Shown here: positions 45,821-54,032 of the stretch, one piece after another
Layout of the letters: every line of letters starts with the position of its first letter
Position numbering within the stretch: the stretch's first letter is position 1
Assembly: GCF_009649635.1 (NCBI RefSeq)
Contig: NZ_WJII01000002.1
Location: 310,001-374,000, forward strand
Origin: Microbacterium sp. SYP-A9085
Lineage (GTDB): Bacteria > Actinomycetota > Actinomycetes > Actinomycetales > Microbacteriaceae
Length of the DNA stretch: 64,000 bases
Direction of reading: 5' to 3'
Position numbers and translations under genes: made by a program
The notes under the pieces: model-generated
Told to the model about the DNA's origin: nothing
The model's database searches: none
What the model saw: the letters and a program-made list of their open reading frames with translations, nothing else

Positions 45821-47503
45821 ATGGCCACGCTGAGCGGGGTGGGGATCGGGACCGGCGTCGCCGCGGGCCCCGTGGCCCGCATGGCCGACCCGCTGCCCGC
45901 ACCGGCGAACGTGCCCAGCACGCTCGCCGCCGACGCGGAGCGCGCCCGGGCGCACGAGGCGCTGTCGGCCGTGGCCGCCGAGCTCGGCGCACGCGGCGAG
46001 CGCGCCGGGGGGCTCGCGCAGGAGGTGCTCGAGGCGCAGGCGATGATGGCCGAGGACCCGTCCCTCATCGAGGAGATCGACGCGCGCCTGTCCGCCGGGC
46101 GCACCGCCGAATGGGCCGTGCACGACGCGTTCGCGTCGTTCCGCGACACGCTCACCGCACTCGGCGGATATCTCGGCGAGCGCGCCGCCGACCTGGACGA
46201 CGTCGCCCAGCGCGTCGTGGCCCGGCTGCGGGGCGTCCCGGCCCCCGGCCTGCCCGACCCCGGGCATCCGTTCGTCCTCGTCGCCCGCGACCTCTCCCCC
46301 GCCGACACCGCCGTACTCGACCTTCGCAATGTGCTCGCCCTCGTCACGCTCGACGGCGGCCCCACCTCGCACACCGCCATCCTCGCCCGCGAGAAGTCGA
46401 TCGTCGCGGTCGTCGGCGTGGCAGAGGCCTCAGCGCTGGCGGACGGGCAGACCGTGATAGTGGATGCCGCCGCCGGCCTCGTCGCCACGGACCCGTCCGC
46501 CGCCGACCTGGCCGATGCCGCCGACCGGGCCCGCGCGCACGCCGCCACGGCGTCCTCGCCGCCCTCGCCCGGCGCACTGCGGGACGGCACCGCGATCCCG
46601 CTGCTGGCCAATCTCGGCACGCCGGCCGATGCCGGGGCCGCGCGCGCGCTGGGCGCGGAGGGCGTAGGCCTTTTCCGCACCGAGTTCCTGTTCCTGTCCG
46701 CCGACGCGGCGCCCACCGTGGCCGCGCAGCAGGCCGAGTACGAGCGGCTGCTGGCGGGATTCCCCGGCATGAAGGTGGTCGTCCGGCTGCTGGATGCCGG
46801 GGCCGACAAGCCGCTGCCGTTCCTCAACGACGCCGACGAGGAGAACCCCGCCCTCGGTGTGCGGGGCCTGCGCGCGCTGCGCGCGCACGAGGGCATCCTG
46901 CGCGACCAGCTGACCGCGCTCGCGCAGGCGGATGCCGCGACCCGCGACCGCGGTGAGGGCGCCGACCTGTGGGTGATGGCGCCGATGGTCGCCACCGTCG
47001 AGGAGACGCGGTACTTCACAGACCTCGCTCGCGAGCACGGGATCCGCACCGCCGGCGTCATGGTGGAGATCCCCGCCGCGGCGCTGCTGGCGGACCGGCT
47101 GCTGGCGGTCGCCGACTTCGCCTCGATCGGCACGAACGACCTGACCCAGTACACGATGGCCGCCGACCGGGTGCTCGGCGCCGTCGCGGGGTACCAGGAT
47201 CCGTGGCATCCCGCCGTCCTCCGGCTCGTGCGCGAGGTGGGCGCCGCCGGGTCGGCCGCCGGCAAGCCGGTCGGCATCTGCGGCGAGGCCGCCGCCGACC
47301 CGCTGCTGGCCCTGGTGCTCGTGGGCCTGGGCGCCACGTCCCTGTCGATGGCGCCGGCGGCCCTCGCCGCGGTGCGGGCCCTTCTGACGGAGCATTCGTT
47401 CGACGACGCGAAGCGCGTGGCCGAGACATCCCTGGCCGCCGAGGATGCGGCCTCCGCGCGCGCGGCCGCACGCGCCGCGGCATCCATCCCCGCGTCGGCA
47501 TGA
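45821..47503 (+). CDS. ptsI: PTS enzyme I (phosphoenolpyruvate-protein phosphotransferase)
   Basis: 560 residues from ATG 45821. N-terminal HPr-binding helical domain, phosphohistidine domain TLDGGPTSHTAILAREKSI (His184), and PEP-binding barrel with GLFRTEFLFL, MVATVEET, GVMVEIPAAAL, FASIGTNDLTQYTMAADR and GICGEAAADP. It autophosphorylates from PEP and charges HPr. The last ~20 residues are Ala-rich. General PTS enzymes placed within a mannitol operon suggest that this may be the cell's main or only PTS. Confidence 0.95.
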   Translation: MATLSGVGIGTGVAAGPVARMADPLPAPANVPSTLAADAERARAHEALSAVAAELGARGERAGGLAQEVLEAQAMMAEDPSLIEEIDARLSAGRTAEWAVHDAFASFRDTLTALGGYLGERAADLDDVAQRVVARLRGVPAPGLPDPGHPFVLVARDLSPADTAVLDLRNVLALVTLDGGPTSHTAILAREKSIVAVVGVAEASALADGQTVIVDAAAGLVATDPSAADLADAADRARAHAATASSPPSPGALRDGTAIPLLANLGTPADAGAARALGAEGVGLFRTEFLFLSADAAPTVAAQQAEYERLLAGFPGMKVVVRLLDAGADKPLPFLNDADEENPALGVRGLRALRAHEGILRDQLTALAQADAATRDRGEGADLWVMAPMVATVEETRYFTDLAREHGIRTAGVMVEIPAAALLADRLLAVADFASIGTNDLTQYTMAADRVLGAVAGYQDPWHPAVLRLVREVGAAGSAAGKPVGICGEAAADPLLALVLVGLGATSLSMAPAALAAVRALLTEHSFDDAKRVAETSLAAEDAASARAAARAAASIPASA

Positions 47504-47534
47504 GCCGGCGCACCACACAGAAAGAGACACGGCC

Positions 47535-49103
47535 ATGACAACGGTGTCCGTACCCGCAGCGCAGAGAGGCGGCGCACGCGTCCATATCCAGCGCTTCGGC
47601 ACATTCCTGTCCGGCATGATCATGCCGAACATCCCGGCGCTGATCGCGTGGGGCATCTTCACGGCGTTCTTCATCGACGTCGGGTGGACTCCCAACGCAG
47701 ACCTGTCCACGATCGTCGGCCCGATGATCCACTACCTGCTGCCGATCCTGATCGCCTACACCGGCGGCCACATGGTCTACGGGGTGCGCGGCGCGGTGGT
47801 GGCCTCGATCGCGACGTTCGGCGTGATCGCCGGCTCCGACAACCTGATCGCGCAGTTCAACGCCGAGCTCGCCAAGACCGACCCGACCGCGGCGCCGCTG
47901 GGCCAGATCCACATGTTCATCGGCGCGATGATCATGGCCCCGATCGCGGCGTACACGATGAAGTGGCTGGACCGGCTGTGGGAGGGGAGAATCAAGGCGG
48001 GCTTCGAGATGCTCGTGAACATGTTCTCCGCCGGCATCTGGGGCTTCGTGCTGGCCGTGATCGGCTTCTACCCGCTCGCGTGGCTGGTCAACGGCCTGAT
48101 GAACGTGCTCAGCACGGCGGTGAACTGGCTGGTCTCCGCGCATCTGCTGCCGCTGACGAGCATCCTGATCGAGCCGGCGAAGGTGTTCTTCCTGAACAAT
48201 GCCATCAACCACGGCGTGCTGACACCGCTCGGCATCGAGCAGGCCTCCGGCGAGGCGCACAAGTCGATCCTGTTCCTGCTCGAGGCGAACCCCGGACCCG
48301 GCATCGGCCTGCTGCTGGCGTTCACGATCTTCGGGATCGGCGCGGCGCGGGCCTCCGCCCCCGGCGCGGCGGTCATCCAGTTCATCGGCGGCATCCACGA
48401 GGTGTACTTCCCGTTCGCGCTGATGAAGCCGACGCTGATCATCGCGCTGATCCTCGGCGGCATGACCGGCGTCACCACGAACGTCCTGTTCAACAGCGGA
48501 CTGCGCGCACCGGCGGCGCCGGGCAGCATCATCGCCGTGATAGCCCAGACGTATCAGACCGACTACGTCGGCGTGATCCTGTCGGTGATCCTCTCCGCGG
48601 CGGTCACGTTCGTGGTCGCGGCGGTCATCCTGCGGGCCTCGCGCAGGAAGGACCTCGCCGCCGCGGCGGCGGGCACCGACCGGTTCGAGGCGGCGATCAG
48701 CCAGACCGAGACGAACAAGGGCAAGTCCTCCGACGCGCTCGCGGGCTTGCGCGACGGCGCGACCGAGGCGGCCGCAGCCGGTGCGGACACGCTGGTGGGC
48801 GGGCGGACCGTCACGAGCATCGTGTTCGCGTGCGACGCGGGGATGGGGTCGTCCGCGATGGGGGCGAGCGTGCTGCGCAACAAGATCAAGAAGGCGGGCC
48901 TGGACGGCGTCACGGTGGTCAACAAGGCCATCGCGAACCTGGACGGATCGGCCGACCTGATCATCACGCAGAACCAGCTCACCGACCGCGCCCGCACCCG
49001 GGCGCCGGACGCGATCCACGTGTCGGTGGACAACTTCATGAACTCGCCGAAGTACGACGAGGTCGTGGAGCTGGTGCGCGAGCAGCACGAGCCCACGCCG
49101 TAG
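47535..49103 (+). CDS. mtlA: Mannitol-specific PTS EIIBC component
   Basis: 522 residues from ATG 47535. EIIC (about 15-365) of the mannitol type: RFGTFLSGMIMPNIPALIAWGIFTAFF, TGGHMVYGVRGAVVASIATFGVI, FFLNNAINHGVLTPLGIEQA and GGIHEVYFPFALMKP, the latter two being the sugar site. C-terminal EIIB (about 425-522) has VFACDAGMGSSAMGASVLRN with Cys433 as phosphoacceptor. It imports and phosphorylates mannitol to mannitol-1-phosphate. The EIIA is separate (mtlF, next gene). Confidence 0.95.
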   Translation: MTTVSVPAAQRGGARVHIQRFGTFLSGMIMPNIPALIAWGIFTAFFIDVGWTPNADLSTIVGPMIHYLLPILIAYTGGHMVYGVRGAVVASIATFGVIAGSDNLIAQFNAELAKTDPTAAPLGQIHMFIGAMIMAPIAAYTMKWLDRLWEGRIKAGFEMLVNMFSAGIWGFVLAVIGFYPLAWLVNGLMNVLSTAVNWLVSAHLLPLTSILIEPAKVFFLNNAINHGVLTPLGIEQASGEAHKSILFLLEANPGPGIGLLLAFTIFGIGAARASAPGAAVIQFIGGIHEVYFPFALMKPTLIIALILGGMTGVTTNVLFNSGLRAPAAPGSIIAVIAQTYQTDYVGVILSVILSAAVTFVVAAVILRASRRKDLAAAAAGTDRFEAAISQTETNKGKSSDALAGLRDGATEAAAAGADTLVGGRTVTSIVFACDAGMGSSAMGASVLRNKIKKAGLDGVTVVNKAIANLDGSADLIITQNQLTDRARTRAPDAIHVSVDNFMNSPKYDEVVELVREQHEPTP

Positions 49104-49186
49104 CGCAGACGGCTGCGGGGTCGGGCCGGTGGGAGACCCCCGGCCCCGCGGCTCCCCGGACATCCTCTTCACGGACAGGAGCAGAC

Positions 49187-49627
49187 ATGGCAGGCGACGT
49201 CCTCACCCCCGGGCAGGTGCGCATCCACGCCGCCGGCGCGACGCAGGAGGAGGCGATGCGGGAGGCCGCCGACATCCTGCAGGCCGCCGGCGCCGTCACC
49301 GGCGCGTACTACGACGCGATGCAGCAGCGCGAGCAGACCGTCTCCACGTACATGGGCAACGAGCTGGCGATCCCGCACGGCACGAACGAGACGAAGGACG
49401 CGATCCTCGACTCGGCGCTGTCGTTCGTCCGCTACGACGGCGGCATCGACTGGGGCGGCGACCCGGTCACGTTCGTCGTCGGCATCGCGGGCAAGGGCGA
49501 CGAGCACCTTGAGATCCTGTCGCAGATAGCGATCCTGTTCTCCGACGACGACGAGGTCGCCACACTCAAGGCGGCCGCCACGCCGGAGGAGCTGTTCGCC
49601 CTGCTGTCGACCGTCAACGGATCATGA
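49187..49627 (+). CDS. mtlF: Mannitol-specific PTS EIIA component
   Basis: 146 residues from ATG 49187, with GGACAGGAG close upstream. Fructose/mannitol EIIA-2 fold: [17 protein letters not shown] with His64 as phosphoacceptor, and [24 protein letters not shown]. It relays phosphate from HPr to MtlA. The 83 bp before it carry no clear signal. Overlaps mtlD by ATGA. Confidence 0.94.
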   Translation: MAGDVLTPGQVRIHAAGATQEEAMREAADILQAAGAVTGAYYDAMQQREQTVSTYMGNELAIPHGTNETKDAILDSALSFVRYDGGIDWGGDPVTFVVGIAGKGDEHLEILSQIAILFSDDDEVATLKAAATPEELFALLSTVNGS

Positions 49628-50772
49628 AGGCCGTCCACTTCGGCGCCGGCAACATCGGCCGCGGCTTCGTGGGGCTGCTGCTGCACGAGGGCGGCTACGA
49701 GCTCGTGTTCTCGGATGTCGCTTCTGCGCTGGTCGACGCGCTGCGCGCGGCCGACGCGTACACCGTGCACGAGGTGGGAGCGGCCGGCCGGGATGTCACG
49801 GTCACCGGGTTCCGGGCGCTCAACAGCGCCGAGGAGCCGGATGCCGTCGCCGACGAGGTCGCGACGGCGGAGCTGGTGACCACGGCGGTGGGCCCGACGA
49901 TCCTGCGGTTCGTGGCGCCGCTGATCCTGGAGGGGCTGCGCCGGCGCGCGGCCACGGCGGCGCCGCTGCAGGTGATGGCCTGCGAGAACGCTATCGGCGC
50001 GACCGACACCCTGCGCGCCGAGATCGTCGGCGCCGCCGGCGACCAGTGGCCGGATCTGGCATCCCGGGCGGTGTTCGCCAACACCGCCGTGGACCGCATA
50101 GTGCCCGCGCAGCCGGAGGGGTCGGGGGTGGATGTCACGGTCGAGCCGTTCTTCGAGTGGGCCATCGAGCGCACGCCGTTCGGCGACACCCCGCCGCGCA
50201 TCCCGGGCGCACACTTCGTCGACGACCTCGCGCCGTACATCGAGCGGAAGCTTTTCACCGTCAACACCGGCCACGCCGCGACCGCGTACTTCGGCGCGAT
50301 CGCCGGGATCGAGCGGATCTCGGACGCGCTGGCCGAACCGGGCATCGCGGCGCGGGTGGCGGCCGCGCTGGAGGAGACGTCCGCGCTGCTGGCGGCCAAG
50401 CACGGGCTCGACCCCGGTCAACTCGCGGCCTACCGGGCGACGATCCTGGACCGGTTCCGCAACCCGGCGCTGCCCGACACGGTGTGGCGGGTGGGCCGGC
50501 AGCCGCTGCGCAAGCTGTCGCGGCACGAGCGGTTCATCGGGCCGGCGGCCGAGGCCGCCGAGCGCGGCCTGCCCACCTCGGCGCTCGTGGCCGCGGTGGC
50601 CGCGGCGCTGGCATTCGACGACCCCGCCGATGCGCAGTCCGTCGACCTGCAGCGGATGCTGCGGGAGCTGGGCGCCGATGCGTTCACCACCGAGGTGATG
50701 GGCCTTGCGGCATCCCACCCCCTCTACCCCGCCGTGCGGGACGCCGTCGCCGCCCGGCAGGTCGGGCTCTAG
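49624..50772 (+). CDS. mtlD: Mannitol-1-phosphate 5-dehydrogenase
   Basis: 382 residues. NAD-binding N-terminus [32 protein letters not shown] and the catalytic-domain motif [18 protein letters not shown] are diagnostic. It oxidises mannitol-1-phosphate to fructose-6-phosphate, ending the pathway encoded upstream. Last gene of the mannitol operon; an 82-bp palindromic element begins 17 bp after its stop. Confidence 0.95.
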   Translation: MKAVHFGAGNIGRGFVGLLLHEGGYELVFSDVASALVDALRAADAYTVHEVGAAGRDVTVTGFRALNSAEEPDAVADEVATAELVTTAVGPTILRFVAPLILEGLRRRAATAAPLQVMACENAIGATDTLRAEIVGAAGDQWPDLASRAVFANTAVDRIVPAQPEGSGVDVTVEPFFEWAIERTPFGDTPPRIPGAHFVDDLAPYIERKLFTVNTGHAATAYFGAIAGIERISDALAEPGIAARVAAALEETSALLAAKHGLDPGQLAAYRATILDRFRNPALPDTVWRVGRQPLRKLSRHERFIGPAAEAAERGLPTSALVAAVAAALAFDDPADAQSVDLQRMLRELGADAFTTEVMGLAASHPLYPAVRDAVAARQVGL

Positions 50773-50789
50773 GCGGCGCGCCCCGTCGT

Positions 50790-50871
50790 TCAGAACTCAT
50801 CCTGTCCCGGCTCCGACGTCGGGAAACCGGGCGGATTCGGCGGAGACCGCCCGAAACTGGATGAGTTCTGA
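50790..50871. repeat. 82-bp imperfect palindrome, copy A
   Basis: Ends are TTCAGAACTCATCC (from 50789) and its perfect inverse GGATGAGTTCTGAA (to 50872). The interior has further GC-rich self-complementarity (CCGGGCGG against CCGCCCG). It follows mtlD directly and may end that transcript. Two other copies of exactly 82 bp lie at 51853 and 52003. Confidence 0.75.
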
Positions 50872-50932
50872 ACCAGGAACTGCACCATGCTCAGGCGTGC
50901 CGGTTCCTCCCCGGGCGCCGCGGCGCGCCGAG

Positions 50933-50941
50933 TTGCCCACA
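50933..50941 (+). promoter_or_regulatory. DnaA-box-like 9-mer upstream of the second DUF559 gene
   Basis: TTGCCCACA, with its first base exactly 60 nt before ATG 50993, the same offset as TTCTCCACA before the paralogue at 27075. Confidence 0.35.
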
Positions 50942-50992
50942 GATTTCGGGTGCGGGCCTCCCCGACGCGCCGGACACGAGTGTCATGGCGGG

Positions 50993-51934
50993 ATGGCAGA
51001 TGCGAAGAAGACGCCGCGTGAGCTGTCGGCGGAGATCCTCCCCGCCACCTTCCTGAGCCGGGCGGCCCTGGTGGCGCGAGGACTGCGGAGCCGCGACATC
51101 ACGCGCCTGGTCGCCGGCGGCGAGATCATCCGATTGCGCAACGGCCGCTATGTGGGCTCCGATCTCCGGCCGGCCCTGGTCCGCGCCGGCAAGCTCGGTG
51201 CGCGTCTGGACTGTGTCTCGCTGCTGAGCGCACTCGGGGTCTTCGTGCACACTCACCACGGCCTGCACGTGCAGATCGAGAACGGCGCCACTCGACTGCC
51301 GATCCCTGAAGCGGACGTCGTCCGCCATTGGCGCCGATCGCGCCGGAACCCCAACCATCCCGCCGCCGATATCGTCGAAGCCCTGGCCCAGTCATTCCGA
51401 TGCCAGCCTCTGCGCGAGGCGATCGCCACCCTCGACAGCGCCTGGCACCACGGCCTCGTCGACGAAGCCGCAGTGGCCGCCGTGTTCGGTCTCCTCCCCC
51501 GCCGCTATCGTCCACTGCGCCGGCTCTTGGACAGGAGATCGGAGTCGGGTCCCGAGACGATCATGCGGCTGATCCTTCTGGGCCTCGGATGCGATATCGA
51601 ATTGCAGGTCAGGATCCCGGGTGTCGGACGCGTGGACTTCGTCGTGGACGGATGGCTCATCATCGAGTGCGACAGCCGGGAACATCACGCCGGATGGGAG
51701 AACGAGAAGCGCGACAGACGGCGCGACCTCGTCGCCGCCACGCAGGGCTACACGACAGTTCGGCCGATCGCGGAGGACATCCTCTACCACCGCGAGGAGA
51801 TCGTCGACATGCTCGGGCAGGTCCTGGCCCACCCACCCGTCCGGGCGAGGGGTCAGAACTCATCTTCCACGACGCGGACGGTGCGGAAATCCGCGGGATT
51901 TGGGCCTGCGCGCGCGACGGTGACGGAGTCCTGA
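50993..51934 (+). CDS. AbiEi-like winged-helix / DUF559 (PD-(D/E)xK) domain protein, C-terminus supplied by a repeat
   Basis: 313 residues from ATG 50993. N-terminal winged-helix-like part (LPATFLSRAALVARGLRSRDITRLVAGGEIIRLRNGRYVG), C-terminal DUF559/Vsr-like fold with the complete VDFVVDGWLIIECDSREHH motif, so metal-binding acidic residues are present. Natural homology appears to end near RARG; the last ~27 residues (from QNSSSTT) and the stop are encoded by 82-bp repeat copy B1. It is paralogous to the gene at 27075 but divergent. No partner toxin is adjacent. Possible roles (nuclease, antitoxin, repair) are untested. Confidence 0.7.
   Translation: MADAKKTPRELSAEILPATFLSRAALVARGLRSRDITRLVAGGEIIRLRNGRYVGSDLRPALVRAGKLGARLDCVSLLSALGVFVHTHHGLHVQIENGATRLPIPEADVVRHWRRSRRNPNHPAADIVEALAQSFRCQPLREAIATLDSAWHHGLVDEAAVAAVFGLLPRRYRPLRRLLDRRSESGPETIMRLILLGLGCDIELQVRIPGVGRVDFVVDGWLIIECDSREHHAGWENEKRDRRRDLVAATQGYTTVRPIAEDILYHREEIVDMLGQVLAHPPVRARGQNSSSTTRTVRKSAGFGPARATVTES
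51853..51934. repeat. 82-bp imperfect palindrome, copy B1 (overlaps the end of the DUF559 gene)
   Basis: Starts TCAGAACTCATC and ends GGAGTCCTGA, the inverse of the start with three differences. Same length as copies A and B2. It supplies the last codons and TGA of the DUF559 gene. Confidence 0.65.
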
Positions 51935-52002
51935 ACCTCCGGCCAGCGCGCGCCGCGCGGCGCATCGTGTGACCGCAGCACCCGTGCCGACGGCGGCACC
52001 GC

Positions 52003-52084
52003 GCAGAACTCCGTCTGTTCCGTCCGATCGGGCACTGCACGGGCGCAGATCGGCATCCCGCGGGTTGGATGAGCGGAGTTCTGA
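52003..52084. repeat. 82-bp imperfect palindrome, copy B2
   Basis: Ends CAGAACTCCG and CGGAGTTCTG are perfect inverses. It lies in the 176-bp gap between the convergent DUF559 gene and peptide transporter operon and may work as a terminator. The rest of that gap shows nothing else. Confidence 0.7.
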
Positions 52085-52110
52085 ACGGTCAAACCCGGGA
52101 GCAGGACGGG

Positions 52111-53100
52111 TCAGGCGGCCTTCACGCGGGGGTCGACGAACCCGTACAGCAGGTCCACGACCACGTTCGCCACGACGATCAGGAACGCCGAGAACAGGGT
52201 GAAGCCGACCACCAGCTGCAGGTCGAGGCTGTGCACCGCGTCGATCAGCATCGCGCCCAGACCCTGCATCGAGAACACCTTCTCCGCGATCACGGTACCG
52301 CCCAGCAGCGCCCCCAGGTCGAGCCCGAAGATCGTCACGACCGGGATGATCGCGTTGCGCAGCCCGTGCCGCAGCACCACCCGCGGCTCGCGCAGCCCCT
52401 TCGCGCGGGCGGTGCGGATGTAGTCCTGCCCCATCGACTCGATCATCTCGCCGCGCGTCAGGCGCGCGTAGATGGCGGCGCTGATGAACGCGAGCGTGCA
52501 CCACGGCAGCACAAGATGCAGCAGCCACTGCACCGGGTCCTCGCTCAGCGGCACGTACCCGCCCGTCGGCAGCCATTGCAGCGTGAACCCGAACAGCAGG
52601 ATCGCCAGCAGCCCCACCAGGTAGCTCGGCGCCGACACCCCCGCGATGGCGAGCGTCATGACGCTGCGGTCCAGCCACGTGCCGCGCCGCAGCGCGGAGA
52701 TCACGCCGCCCACGACGCCCAGGATCAGCCACAGCACAGCGGCCCCCACCGCGATCGACGCGGACACGGGGAATCGGGATGCTATCAGCTCGGTCACCGA
52801 CGCGTTCTGCTGGAACGAGTACCCGAAGCAGGGGGCGGCGCAGGAGATCGCGGCATCCCCGCTGCCGAAGCTGCGGCCCGCGACGATCCCCCACAGGAAC
52901 GCACCCAGCTGCTGCCACCAGGGCAGGTTCGTGCCCATGAACTGCTTCGCCCGCTCCAGGTTCTCCGGCGTGCAGGGCTTCCCGCAGCTCAGCTGCGCGG
53001 GGTTGGCCGGCAGCAGGTAGAACACCGCGAACGAGATCACCGCTATCACGGCCAGCACCAGCAGCATCCCGGCCGCCCGCTGCAGGATGAACCGGGTCAT
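52111..53100 (-). CDS. Peptide/nickel-type ABC transporter permease (DppB-like)
   Basis: 329 residues from ATG 53100 (ATGA overlap with the next permease). Six membrane segments; N-terminal RAAGMLLVLAVIAVISFAVFYLLP is typical of DppB, and the ATPase-contact loop reads YIRTARAKGLREPRVVLRHGLRNAIIPVVT. The first external loop is long and has CGKPC and ISCAAPC cysteines. Last gene of a four-gene importer operon. Confidence 0.92.
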   Translation of the reverse strand: MTRFILQRAAGMLLVLAVIAVISFAVFYLLPANPAQLSCGKPCTPENLERAKQFMGTNLPWWQQLGAFLWGIVAGRSFGSGDAAISCAAPCFGYSFQQNASVTELIASRFPVSASIAVGAAVLWLILGVVGGVISALRRGTWLDRSVMTLAIAGVSAPSYLVGLLAILLFGFTLQWLPTGGYVPLSEDPVQWLLHLVLPWCTLAFISAAIYARLTRGEMIESMGQDYIRTARAKGLREPRVVLRHGLRNAIIPVVTIFGLDLGALLGGTVIAEKVFSMQGLGAMLIDAVHSLDLQLVVGFTLFSAFLIVVANVVVDLLYGFVDPRVKAA

Positions 53101-54032
53101 CGCCGCGCCCCCTTCGGGTCCAGCGCGTCGCGCAGCCCGTCGCCGAGCACATTGAACGCGAGCGTGATGAGGAACAGTGCGACGCCCGGGAACACGAGGT
53201 ACATGGGGCTTATCTGCACCCAGCCCACCGCTTCGCCGATCGTCCGCCCCCAGCTGGGGGTGGGTGGGGGCACGCCCACGCCGAGGAACGACAGCGCCGC
53301 CTCGAACCCGATCATCGAGGGCACCATGATCGTGGTGTACACGATGATCGTCGCCGACACGTTCGGCAGCACCTGCGTGAACGCCACCCGCCAGCCGCCC
53401 GCGCCCATCGCCGTGGATGCCGTGACGAACGCCCGCTCGCGCAGCGACAGCACCTGTCCGCGCACGACCCGCGAGATCGACGGCCAGCCGAACAGCCCGA
53501 TCACGAGGATCATGAACAGCGGCTTCGGGAACGCGGTCGGGACGATGGCGGTCAGCGCGATCATGAACACCAGCACCGGAAACCCGAACATCACGTCGAC
53601 GACGCGGCTGGCCACCCTGTCGTACCAGCCGCCGAAGAACCCGGTGGTCACGCCCACGAGCACACCGATCAGCACGGACAGCACCGTGGCGGACACGCCC
53701 ACGAGCAGCGAGATGCGTGCGCCGTACACGACGATCGAGAACAGGTCGCGGCCGGTGAGCGGCTCGACGCCGAACCAGTGCGCCCCGCTGATCCCGCCGC
53801 CGAACCCGAGCGGCGCGCCGGAATCGTCGAGCAGGTCGAGGTGGTACGTGTAGGGGTTCTGACCGGTGATGCCGGTCAGCGGGGCGGCGAGCACCGCCGC
53901 CGCGACGAACACGATGATCACGACGGCGCCCGCCGTGGCCCACGGATCGGCCAGCACCGACCGCAGCACCGGGACGAAGCCCGTCCGGCGCGATGCGATA
54001 CCCGCGCCCTCGATCGTGTTCGCGACGGTCAT
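53097..54032 (-). CDS. Peptide/nickel-type ABC transporter permease (DppC-like)
   Basis: 311 residues from ATG 54032, overlapping both neighbours by ATGA. N-terminal cytoplasmic arm, one membrane segment, an external loop with GRDLFSIVVYGARISLLVG, and the contact loop FVTASTAMGAGGWRVAFTQVLPNVSATIIV; C-terminal FLGVGVPPPTPSWG is diagnostic of DppC. Confidence 0.92.
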   Translation of the reverse strand: MTVANTIEGAGIASRRTGFVPVLRSVLADPWATAGAVVIIVFVAAAVLAAPLTGITGQNPYTYHLDLLDDSGAPLGFGGGISGAHWFGVEPLTGRDLFSIVVYGARISLLVGVSATVLSVLIGVLVGVTTGFFGGWYDRVASRVVDVMFGFPVLVFMIALTAIVPTAFPKPLFMILVIGLFGWPSISRVVRGQVLSLRERAFVTASTAMGAGGWRVAFTQVLPNVSATIIVYTTIMVPSMIGFEAALSFLGVGVPPPTPSWGRTIGEAVGWVQISPMYLVFPGVALFLITLAFNVLGDGLRDALDPKGARR

